DNA from: Bacteroidota bacterium
GTDB taxonomy: Bacteria > Bacteroidota > Bacteroidia > Chitinophagales > Saprospiraceae
Length of the DNA stretch: 35,806 nucleotides
Assembly: GCA_024743405.1 (NCBI GenBank)
Contig: JANSWP010000073.1
Span: 1 to 35,806, forward strand
Reading direction: 5' to 3'
Below the pieces are notes generated by a model, which saw only the letters and a list, made by a program, of their open reading frames with translations, did not search any database and was not told the origin of the DNA. Shown here piece by piece: positions 28,506-35,806 of the stretch. The stretch's first letter is position 1, and every line of letters starts with the position of its first letter. A program made the position numbers and the translations under genes.

Positions 28506-29462
28506 ATGGATAGTCTAACACAAGGAGTACTAGGAGCTGCTATTGGAGAAGCCATACTTGGGAAAAAAATGGGAAATAAGGGGGCACTAGTAGGAGCAAT
28601 TGTAGCAACCATTCCTGATCTTGACGTAATCCTCTATTTATTCTATGATCAATTTGAAATGCTAAGTATTCACCGAGGATTTAGCCACTCCATAGTTTTT
28701 AGTACTTTAGGTGCGTTCCTTATCGCTTTTATCCTAAGTAAAATAAAGTGGTTTTACAATATCAAATTCCGAATACAGCTCCTATTTTCTTGGCTCGCCC
28801 TATTTACACATATATTGTTAGATACTTTTACAGCCTATGGGACTCAATTATTACTACCGTTTAGTGATGTAAGATTGGGGTTTGATAGTATAAATGTCGT
28901 TGATCCAATATATACGGTTCCATTAATTATTGGTCTGTTATTGAGTTTATGGATTAATAGATCAAAACCAAGCAGGTCAAAATTCAACAAATGGGGATTA
29001 ATAATCAGTTCAGTGTATTTGATTTTTACTTTGCTTAACAAGGAAAACGTAAAGTCAAAATTTACAAAACAGCTTTTAAACCAAAATATTGAATATAGTT
29101 CATTATTAACAATGCCCGTTGGAATTGCTAATGTCAATTGGTATGGAGTGGCAAAAGGAAATGACAGTCTTTATATGCAGAAATATTCTATAATTTCTGG
29201 CTTTGAAGATACATTCCAAGCCTTTCCGATCAATGAAAGTTACTTAAATGAAATAGATAATGACATTGCAGAAAAAATGCGTTGGTTCGCTAAAGGGTTT
29301 TATTCAGTCGAAAAAGAAAAAGAAAAAATCCGGATTTATAATCTACAGGTTGATATGCGAGGAATAGTAACTGTAGAAAACAAAAAAGCCCCAACCATTG
29401 GATATTTTGAAGTAACCAATAAAAATGGCAAAACAGCCTTTTCATCTGGTAGTATCAAATAA
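28506..29462 (+). CDS. YdjM-type membrane-bound metal-dependent hydrolase
   Basis: A 318-residue protein of the LexA-regulated YdjM/YfhO-like family (PF04307). The N-terminus MDSLTQGVLGAAIGEA, the motif IPDLDV, HRGFSHS with the conserved His, and FTHILLDTFTAYGTQLL are characteristic; these His and Asp residues are thought to bind metal. Four or five membrane segments occupy residues 1-190; the C-terminal 130 residues are soluble and probably periplasmic. The substrate is unknown, though membrane lipid is often guessed. It starts at the ATG at 28506, one base after the previous stop. A mobile-looking repeat follows directly after it. Confidence 0.88.
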   Translation: MDSLTQGVLGAAIGEAILGKKMGNKGALVGAIVATIPDLDVILYLFYDQFEMLSIHRGFSHSIVFSTLGAFLIAFILSKIKWFYNIKFRIQLLFSWLALFTHILLDTFTAYGTQLLLPFSDVRLGFDSINVVDPIYTVPLIIGLLLSLWINRSKPSRSKFNKWGLIISSVYLIFTLLNKENVKSKFTKQLLNQNIEYSSLLTMPVGIANVNWYGVAKGNDSLYMQKYSIISGFEDTFQAFPINESYLNEIDNDIAEKMRWFAKGFYSVEKEKEKIRIYNLQVDMRGIVTVENKKAPTIGYFEVTNKNGKTAFSSGSIK

Positions 29463-29493
29463 AGGAAAAGGAAAACTGACTATTCCTTTGTAG

Positions 29494-29690
29494 TAACGGC
29501 TAAAAAAGTAGTCCGCCAAATTGAAATAGTAGATTTTTAATTTTAGTAAGGCAAAAAACACAGGCGATGCAGGGCATCCTGCGCTGGCTTGCGCCGGAAG
29601 GTACAAAGGAGAACGCAAAAAAGTATTTTATAACGCCGCAAAAGTTCAAAAAATCCATAGACAAATGTTGGAGTTATTCTTTAGGCGTTA
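29494..29690. repeat. MITE-like element, ends TAACGsCTAAA
   Basis: The left end TAACGGCTAAAAAAGTAG and the reverse complement of the right end, TAACGCCTAAAGAATAAC, agree at roughly 17 of 24 positions. The 197-bp body has no gene and contains an inverted copy of the dispersed repeat (29549-29637). The left-end sequence AACGGCTAAAA also occurs at 4445-4455. Flanks begin AGT on both sides. The right end overlaps the stop region of the slipin gene by three bases. Confidence 0.5.
29549..29637 (-). repeat. dispersed repeat, copy 2 (expanded)
   Basis: On the minus strand this reads like the copies at 10250 and 35747: CGTTATAAAATACTT, then GATGCCCTGCATCGCC and TTTTTTGCC. It has about 45 extra bases between the two halves, GC-rich and able to pair (GCGC/GCGC around 29580-29600). 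Confidence 0.5.
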
Positions 29691-30422
29691 CTTAGTATTC
29701 CTTGGAAGGACTTCTTCAGGAAAAGGAAAAAGTATAGTTGAATTCTTTTCAGACGCAATATTTGCTAAAGTTTGATAAAGCCTCAATTTAATAGCAGAAG
29801 GAGATTGGTCAATAAGTTTACCAGCCTCCAACAATTTACCAGCAGCTTGTTCTTCTGCAAGTGCCAAGATAATCCTTGCCCTTCTTGATCGTTCCGCTTC
29901 AGCTTGGTTAGCCATCATCCTTCTCATATTTTCTGGTAGTTGGATATCCTTAATTTTTACGTCAATAATAACAATACCCCACTCTTCGGTCTCCTGTTCA
30001 ACAATGGCTTTTATATTTTTACCCATTTCTTCCCGCTTAGATAAAATGGTATCCAATTCTACTTTTCCACAAACATCTCGTAAAGCAGCTTGAGCAAGTT
30101 GTGTGATCGCAAATTTGTACTCTTCTACTTCTAAAACTGCCTTTTCAGGATCATTTATTCTAAAGAATACGACACCATCGATACTACAAGGGACATTGTC
30201 TTCAGTCATAACCTCTTGGGAATCAATATTGAAGGTAATAACCCGGATATCAACAATTTGAATTGTATCAATAATAGGAATAATCCATCTAAATCCCGGT
30301 TGAAGCGTTTTCACATATTTCCCAAATCTGAATTTTATGGCCCTTTTGTATTCAAAAACAATTCGGATTCCACCAAGCAAAAATAGTCCTATTATAATAC
30401 AGATAATTAATGGCGTATTCAT
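29688..30422 (-). CDS. slipin (stomatin/SPFH family membrane protein)
   Basis: A 244-residue band-7 protein. One N-terminal membrane segment (about 4-20, IICIIIGLFLLGGIRI) anchors it to the inner membrane. Then comes the SPFH domain: FRFGKYVKTLQPGFRWIIP, the slipin-type VDIRVITFN and EVMTEDNVPCSIDGVVFFRI, and the oligomerising ALRDVCGKVELD and EMGKNIKAIV region. It ends with coiled Ala/Glu-rich helix around AEAERSRRARIILALAEEQA and a C-terminal helix. Slipins organise membrane microdomains and often pair with a NfeD protease; no nfeD is nearby. I choose the ATG at 30422; a TTG at 30485 would add 21 residues before the anchor. Its stop lies at the edge of the 29494 repeat. Confidence 0.9.
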   Translation of the reverse strand: MNTPLIICIIIGLFLLGGIRIVFEYKRAIKFRFGKYVKTLQPGFRWIIPIIDTIQIVDIRVITFNIDSQEVMTEDNVPCSIDGVVFFRINDPEKAVLEVEEYKFAITQLAQAALRDVCGKVELDTILSKREEMGKNIKAIVEQETEEWGIVIIDVKIKDIQLPENMRRMMANQAEAERSRRARIILALAEEQAAGKLLEAGKLIDQSPSAIKLRLYQTLANIASEKNSTILFPFPEEVLPRNTK

Positions 30423-30549
30423 ACGATTAATTTTTTGGTAAGGTAATATTGCAAGAGGAATTCTTTTGAAGAATTTAAAATACAAAAACCTAAAATGGAA
30501 TCAAAATTATCACAATAAGTAAGGAAAATTTCAACTCTAATAATAATAG

Positions 30550-30584
30550 TAAAGCCCCCGTAACCATTTATCACGAGGGCTTTA
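30550..30584 (-). terminator. hairpin terminator after the 30623 gene
   Basis: TAAAGCCCCCGT (30550-30561) pairs with ACGAGGGCTTTA (30573-30584): 11 of 12 pairs with one C-A mismatch, loop of 11 bases. On the minus strand it follows the stop of the gene at 30623 by 38 bases. The run after it (ACTATTATTATTAG) is T-rich but not a clean T-tract. Confidence 0.6.
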
Positions 30585-30622
30585 CATTATATTTTCTAAA
30601 TGAAAAAATCTTCTCAATGACA

Positions 30623-31114
30623 TCAGGATCTATACTTCGAATTAATGAAGTGAGGTATTACATCCAAAAAAACATGAGTCATTGTCCCTATAAAACCACT
30701 TGGATGCCCGTAATTGTAAGTTCCTTGTTTCACGCCTTCTGTCAAATACGTACCATTAGGCTGTACGATCGCTTCGAAAGACCCTCCCTTTTCAGCTTTA
30801 CTAAGAAATTTTAAGTTTGGATTTTTTTGATCAAATTCTAAGGTTCCAATGATATTAGGATAAGGATTATCAACCTTTTTGCTCACTGTGTCGGGCTGAT
30901 GAAACTTGTTTTTTATGTGAGGTTGTTTTTCCCAAATTAATCCTGCCTCATCCTTGTAAAAAGAGTCTTCAACTAGAGATAAACTTCCTTTAGGCAATTG
31001 ATTATGTTTGTTTCGCTCTAAATGCCATTTAGAGTTTCCCATCAACCATAGGGATACGGCAAGTATAACAATCAAAATAACGAAAAACATATGTGTTGTC
31101 TTTAATTTTTTCAA
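30623..31114 (-). CDS. hypothetical protein with one membrane anchor
   Basis: I recognise no family. The 163-residue protein starts at the ATG at 31114. Residues 9-26 (MFFVILIVILAVSLWLMG) form a single membrane helix or uncleaved signal; the positive KKLK before it predicts that the rest faces the periplasm. The soluble part is polar, with GSLSLVEDSF, IIGTLEFDQKNPN and an ending GFIGTMTHVFLDVIPHF that is more hydrophobic. No catalytic pattern is seen. It follows the broken SGNH gene on the same strand by about 90 bases and is followed by a hairpin terminator, so the two may once have shared a transcript. Confidence 0.65.
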   Translation of the reverse strand: MKKLKTTHMFFVILIVILAVSLWLMGNSKWHLERNKHNQLPKGSLSLVEDSFYKDEAGLIWEKQPHIKNKFHQPDTVSKKVDNPYPNIIGTLEFDQKNPNLKFLSKAEKGGSFEAIVQPNGTYLTEGVKQGTYNYGHPSGFIGTMTHVFLDVIPHFINSKYRS

Positions 31115-31207
31115 AACTAGGCTATTAAGTAAACTTTTATTATTCGAATCTAAGAGTATGTCTAAATGTAATCAAATTCGATTTAATTAGACTTCCATTG
31201 AGCATCA

Positions 31208-32307
31208 TTAATAACAAAACTTTGATACATCATCAATCTGCTCGATTAACTCTGGCCAATTTTCATATAATATTTCAGCCACTTTCTCAGATCCAGCTGT
31301 TGTAAAATGCATAGAATCATAAAAATATTCGGTACTTTTTGGCATTAGATGTGCTAAATCTAAACACGGAATATTGAGTTTCTTGGCGACTTTTCTGGTT
31401 ACGTCATTATAACTTTCCAAAACTTGCCAACGCGCTTTCCCATTATCAAATTGCCATGTTTTAATTGTTTCTAGACTAATTCCTGTGTGAGGATCAGTGC
31501 CCTCTCCAAATAAAAAAGGTTGAGTGATTAAAATGGGCTTACTTCCTATTTCTCTAGTTTTTTCCATTAAAGTTAACAATCGATTTTCGTATGACTTCAA
31601 AAATGGAATTTGTTTTTAGTAAAATAGTTGATTTTTTGAGTATCAATTTCAACAAATTTTGGATTTTTGATAGATCGCATTTCCGATAAACCATCATATT
31701 TATAACCAAAATATTTGCGGTGTAAGGATTCAAATAGTAAAGCTGTCTCACTATTCTTTTTTAGCCAGTCTTTAATTAAATAAGTCCTCGTTAAGTCCCA
31801 ACGAAGATCTACAGCATTCAAATCTGCTCTTTCTACTTCATTAATACCCACAAGGTAAATTATTATATCAGGCGCAAAATTCGAAATATGTGCATTTAAT
31901 AAAGCCAAATGTCCATAGGTAGAGTGTCCAGTTAACCCCGCATTATTAACCCAAATATTCGGATCATTCATTTTTTGCCTAAAAAGGTGAGTCCAATCCT
32001 TTCCCTCATTTAAAACTCTACAAACAGTCGTGCTACCACCTACAGTAATAATGGAGCAATATTCCTCATAATTATAGGGTAATTCTGCCCCTCTAAATCC
32101 AATTGAATTAAGTCGATTAATAGCAACAGGTGGCAATCCAATACCTGGAAAGTTTTTATATTTTAAAGTTGTATTTGCCCGTAAAATCATTTCATTGGTT
32201 CTAAACGAAACAGGAAATGGATTATAAATTTTGAGAAACATTTCAAGAATAAAAATGGCAAATAAACATCCAATAAAAAAGACTAATAATTTCTATATTT
32301 TTTCCAT
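31208..32307 (-). pseudogene. SGNH/GDSL hydrolase gene with TAG and frameshift
   Basis: From the ATG at 32307 the frame reads MEKI, then TAG (32295-32293), then KLLVFFIGCLFAIFIL, a membrane anchor, and on to a hydrolase domain. The catalytic-Ser block ITVGGSTTVC and the GINEVE block lie in this frame, which then stops at a TGA at 31597-31599. The missing end, with DSMHFTTAGSEKVA carrying the catalytic Asp-His, continues in the -1 frame from TTG 31600. The switch falls at a run of five T (CATTTTTGAAG). So an SGNH hydrolase of about 365 residues is broken twice. The parts cannot work alone, because Ser and Asp/His are on different pieces. Sequencing error at the T-run is possible; the TAG is less easily explained that way. 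Confidence 0.75.
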
Positions 32308-32419
32308 AAAACTACTTAGTAATACCGAAAGAATAAGGTGGACATTTGGACAAAATTATTTTGGTGTTACTTATCAGTAGATGCTCTAATTTATACCTAA
32401 ATGTCTTTATTTCAATCAA

Positions 32420-35400
32420 TTATTCCCAAATCGCCCCTACTCCAGCCTCCCAAAGCCGTTGATTGAAAGCAGGAATTTCATTATTTAACAAATCACTCGC
32501 TGTTTTTTCCAAGTCTTTCCATTCATTGGTCAATTCCCTATGCCTATCTTTCGATGGTTGGTTTACCCTCGGGATATCACTTTCTGTTTGATTAATTAAA
32601 AACAAATAATTTGCTGTGAATTTATTCTCAAAATTTTCGACGTCATCATAGGCCTGTGATTTTCGTTGAACCATCTCCTCGTCCCATGATTTCATTTTTT
32701 GAATAAGGGCTTTCCCATCTAATTCCAGTTTTTTCGCATTTTTCTTTTCAGATACATTTTCCAAAACCTTTTCTAATTTTTGTCGAAGATCATACATCTT
32801 ATTGACCATTTCATGCATTTCTGTCAATGCTATTTCCATACTACTCATAAATTGATGGTATTCTGAATAGGTCGCTTCATCAGTGGGATAAAGTGGGTTC
32901 TGCTTAATTTCGACTTCACTAGTTTTAGTCGTCGAACCTTGGCTAAGGCTAATGGTATAAAGACCTGGAGAAACTTTATGCCCTCGATAACTACCTTCAA
33001 TATAAGCAGTGGGAATGCCTGGCATAGTGGCATGACGCATATCCCAAACAAACCGGTTAAGATCATTTTGGGAGGATAAAGTTGGTTCTGTAGGTGGTCC
33101 TCCAGCATAACTTTTGAAATCGGAGGCTTTCTTAGAACTAAATTTCCGAACAAGATTACCGTCACTATCTTTGATCTCTATGATGATTTCTTCTTTCAAG
33201 ATAGACCTTGGCAACTGATAATATATAACCAGCCCATTTGCCGGATTCACACCTTTGAAGGGATGAGTTCCCTTTACATTTTTGCCCGATGCATTTAATT
33301 GACTGCCTCCATTTACCAAAAATGTCTCTCCAGGTTGATATAATTGGACGCCAAAAGCTTTCAGGTCATACTGTCGAATTAATTCCAAGTCATCTAAAAT
33401 CCAAAATGAACGCCCAGAGGTCGCAACGATTAAATCATTGTGTTTAATCATCATATCAGTAATTGGAGTAATCGGTAAATTCAGTTGAAAAGATGACCAA
33501 TTTTTACCGCCATCCCAGGAAATAAAAATGCCAATTTCTGTTCCTGCAAATAACAAATCTTTCCGTTTTTCATCTTCTCGAATTACTCTAGTAAAAGCAT
33601 TTTCTGGAATGTTGCTACTAATGCTTGTCCAAGTTTTTCCATAATTGGTAGTCTTGTATAGCCCTGGACGATGGTCATTAAATTTATACCTGGTGGTTGC
33701 AATATAAGCGGTAGCAGGATCATGGGGGGAGACATCAATAGAATTGACGAGGCATTCTTCTAAATTTTTAGGCGTAACGTTTTGCCATGTTTTGCCATTG
33801 TCTCTAGTTAAATGAACAAATCCATCATCGCTCCCTACCCAAATCACCCCTTTTTCAAGGGATGATTCTTGGACATATGCAATTGTTCCGTAATTTTCAG
33901 CACCTACAGCTTCAACCGTATAAGGACCGCCTCCTTTAATTTGTTTTAATGGATCATTTCGAGTCAAATCAGGAGAGGCTCTATCCCAAGTTTGCCCCAT
34001 ATCTTTTGTTCGAAGCAAATATTGAGCACCATGATAAAAGGTGTTTGGTTCATGAGTTGATTTAATAATCGGGGCATTCCAATTGAATCGATATTTCATA
34101 TCGCTTGCTGCACGCCCTAAATACTGAATGGGAGCTTCCATGATATTGGTACTTGCCGAAGCCTCAACATCTAAAACCTCAATAGTTCCTAAATAACTTC
34201 CCCCCATAACAAATCGAGGATTGTCTGGGTCAAATGCCAAAAAAGCACTTTCCCCGCCGGCCGATGCATCCCAACTCCTTTCAGAAATACTATAACTTCC
34301 TAATTCTCGATGAGCAATTCTAACGGAAGAATTATCTTGTTGACCACCATATAATCGGTATGGAAAAACATTATCTACATTCACTCGATAAAATTGGGCA
34401 GTAGGCATATTATCTTGCCTAGACCACGTCTTTCCTCTATTAAAACTAATTGCTGCGCCGCCATCATTGGCAATACATAAATTTTCAGGATTATTGGGGT
34501 TGATCCATAAATCATGAAAGTCACCGTGAGTACCCGTAATTCTTTCCCATGTTTTTCCCCCATCAATAGACCGCAAAGCTGGGGCACTTAACACATAAAC
34601 CATATTTTCATTTTCAGGATCGGTAAACACTTCTGTATAATACCAAGCTCTTTGAACCAAACGGTGGTCCTTACTCACTCGGTTCCAACTTCCCCCAGCA
34701 TCGTTTGAAACAAACAATCCACCCTTTTCCTTTTGAGAATCACTTTCTACTAATGCATAAACTTTATTTGAATTGGATGGACAAACAGAAACTGCCATTT
34801 TCCCTTTTTCCATGGGCAAACCATTGTGAATTTTTTTCCATGTTTTTCCAAAGTCAACTGACTTATATAATCCACTACCAGGTCCTCCACTTATCACCTT
34901 CCATGGCAATCGTTGATGTTCCCACATAGCAGCGTATAAAACATTTGGATAGTTTTTATCCATTGATAATTCAACACAACCAGTGTGATTATCAACATAT
35001 AAAATCTTGTCCCACGTCTTACCTCCGTCAATCGATTTATACAACCCTCGCTCTTTAGAACGGCTAAATAGCGCTCCTTGTGCTGCTACATAAACAATGT
35101 CTGGATTTTCAGAGTCTATTACGATTCTAGAAATATGTTGAGTTTTATCCAAACCTATTTTTTCCCATGTTTTTCCGGCGTCAATTGATTTATAAACCCC
35201 ATCTCCATGATGTGTCATAACGCCCCTAACTGCATGCTCACCCATTCCACAATAAACCACATTAGGATGGCTTTCAGAGACTGCTACAGCTCCAACTGAA
35301 CCTGTTTTGAAATACCCATCAGAAATATTTTCCCAGATTTGTCCAGCATCTTCAGTCTTCCATAATCCACCACCAGTAGTCCCCATATAATAGGTCAAAG

Positions 35401-35584
35401 GATCTCCAACAACTCCACAAGCTGTATTTGACCGCCCACCTCGAAAAGGGCCAATATTCCTATATTTTACCGATTGAAAGTACTCATTTATGTCTTCCAC
35501 TTTAGTTTTTTGCTCACTTGATTGAGCTTGCAAGCCAGTAATAAACACCAGGAAAGAAAAGATAGAGATAAGTTGCTTTAACAT
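32420..35584 (-). CDS. large secreted Asp-box (BNR/sortilin-like) beta-propeller protein
   Basis: A 1054-residue exported protein with a Sec signal ([21 protein letters not shown]; cleavage probably after LQAQ). About eleven Asp-box repeats of the form SxDxGxTW are spread over residues 70-690, e.g. [56 protein letters not shown] and [11 protein letters not shown], building one or two propellers like sortilin/VPS10 or glycosyl-hydrolase BNR domains. [11 protein letters not shown] ends the propeller. The last 350 residues include a beta-rich part and a long charged helical region (about 930-1030). Such proteins are common in Bacteroidota; the ligand is unknown. The Asp boxes are structural, so no enzyme activity can be claimed. 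No T9SS C-terminal domain is evident. Confidence 0.9.
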   Translation of the reverse strand: MLKQLISIFSFLVFITGLQAQSSEQKTKVEDINEYFQSVKYRNIGPFRGGRSNTACGVVGDPLTYYMGTTGGGLWKTEDAGQIWENISDGYFKTGSVGAVAVSESHPNVVYCGMGEHAVRGVMTHHGDGVYKSIDAGKTWEKIGLDKTQHISRIVIDSENPDIVYVAAQGALFSRSKERGLYKSIDGGKTWDKILYVDNHTGCVELSMDKNYPNVLYAAMWEHQRLPWKVISGGPGSGLYKSVDFGKTWKKIHNGLPMEKGKMAVSVCPSNSNKVYALVESDSQKEKGGLFVSNDAGGSWNRVSKDHRLVQRAWYYTEVFTDPENENMVYVLSAPALRSIDGGKTWERITGTHGDFHDLWINPNNPENLCIANDGGAAISFNRGKTWSRQDNMPTAQFYRVNVDNVFPYRLYGGQQDNSSVRIAHRELGSYSISERSWDASAGGESAFLAFDPDNPRFVMGGSYLGTIEVLDVEASASTNIMEAPIQYLGRAASDMKYRFNWNAPIIKSTHEPNTFYHGAQYLLRTKDMGQTWDRASPDLTRNDPLKQIKGGGPYTVEAVGAENYGTIAYVQESSLEKGVIWVGSDDGFVHLTRDNGKTWQNVTPKNLEECLVNSIDVSPHDPATAYIATTRYKFNDHRPGLYKTTNYGKTWTSISSNIPENAFTRVIREDEKRKDLLFAGTEIGIFISWDGGKNWSSFQLNLPITPITDMMIKHNDLIVATSGRSFWILDDLELIRQYDLKAFGVQLYQPGETFLVNGGSQLNASGKNVKGTHPFKGVNPANGLVIYYQLPRSILKEEIIIEIKDSDGNLVRKFSSKKASDFKSYAGGPPTEPTLSSQNDLNRFVWDMRHATMPGIPTAYIEGSYRGHKVSPGLYTISLSQGSTTKTSEVEIKQNPLYPTDEATYSEYHQFMSSMEIALTEMHEMVNKMYDLRQKLEKVLENVSEKKNAKKLELDGKALIQKMKSWDEEMVQRKSQAYDDVENFENKFTANYLFLINQTESDIPRVNQPSKDRHRELTNEWKDLEKTASDLLNNEIPAFNQRLWEAGVGAIWE

Positions 35585-35746
35585 TTAGTTTTTTTTTCAA
35601 TTCAAAATATGTGATAAAAATGATAATGCTAATTACTAAAGATTCTCAATCTTTTTTAGAATTGGATTACTTTTTTGTTATTTCACGGAATAAGGGAGTA
35701 GGAAATAAATAACCTACCCATTTTACTTGCTCTTTTGCCTTCATTT

Positions 35747-35797
35747 TTCGTTAAAAATACTCGCCATACCTTTGGGCATGTCTGTGTTTTTTGCCTC
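35747..35797 (+). repeat. dispersed repeat, copy 3
   Basis: TTCGTTAAAAATACTCGCC ... TGTGTTTTTTGCCTC resembles copy 1 at 10250-10299 closely in both ends; the middle differs (ATACCTTTGGGCATG in place of CGATGCCCTGCATCG) but keeps a dyad. It lies in the upstream spacer of the propeller gene, cut by the window edge. Confidence 0.55.
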
Positions 35798-35806
35798 AAC
35801 TGAAGA

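Noticed and set aside
31590-31610. Programmed -1 frameshift in the SGNH gene
   Set aside because: The T-run is short and lacks a proper X XXY YYZ heptamer or clear downstream pseudoknot, and the same gene also carries an upstream TAG; decay or error is simpler.

Overview
The window is AT-rich DNA that most likely comes from a member of the Bacteroidota, perhaps a Saprospiria-like lineage (phylum fairly likely, lineage a guess). The signs are a PorT-type outer-membrane barrel, many short lipoproteins, few clear Shine-Dalgarno sites, a TAnnTTTG-type -7 box upstream of the arsenite transporter, and gene-poor spacers filled with short repeats. No rRNA, tRNA, CRISPR array, integrase or transposase gene was seen.

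The centre of the window (4625-16543, all on the minus strand) is a complete NAD-reducing [NiFe] hydrogenase locus of the Cupriavidus SH type (group 3d). In transcription order it reads hoxF (with NuoE-like N-terminus), a fused hoxU-hoxY gene, hoxH, hoxW, hypA, hypB, hypF, hypC, hypD, hypE. HoxF-HoxU form the NAD-reducing diaphorase, HoxY-HoxH the hydrogenase. HypF, HypE, HypC and HypD make and deliver the Fe(CN)2CO group, HypA and HypB insert nickel, and HoxW trims HoxH. All pieces needed for one active cytoplasmic enzyme are therefore together. The fusion of HoxU to HoxY through a Lys/Ala-rich linker is the most unusual protein feature. The locus is broken twice by structured spacers: a nest of perfect hairpins between hoxW and hypA, and an 807-bp repeat-filled gap between hypA and hypB that includes a MITE-like element with 21-bp inverted ends.

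Left of the hydrogenase (1-4442) lie the start of an EGF-like lipoprotein gene, an ACR3 arsenite efflux gene with two strong palindromes in its upstream region, and a long acetyl-CoA hydrolase/transferase. Right of it (17063-35584) is ordinary accessory chromosome: an endonuclease/exonuclease/phosphatase protein, a class-C-beta-lactamase-like lipoprotein coupled to an outer-membrane barrel gene, a CPBP protease remnant, a secreted protein built of five ~90-residue W/Cys repeats, ClbS/DfsB- and DinB-type four-helix proteins, a beta-helix lipoprotein, katG, a DUF4287-DUF5655 protein, a YdjM-type membrane protein, a slipin, a broken SGNH hydrolase and a large Asp-box propeller protein.

Three genes in the right half carry disabling changes (TGA in the barrel signal peptide; no ATG plus a TAG in the CPBP gene; TAG plus a frameshift in the SGNH gene), so this part looks as if it is decaying, unless these are assembly errors. 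Several dispersed repeat families link the spacers, including a core AACGwGTAAAGAA found four times and a TTCGTTAAAAATACTC...TTTTTTGCCTC block found three times.
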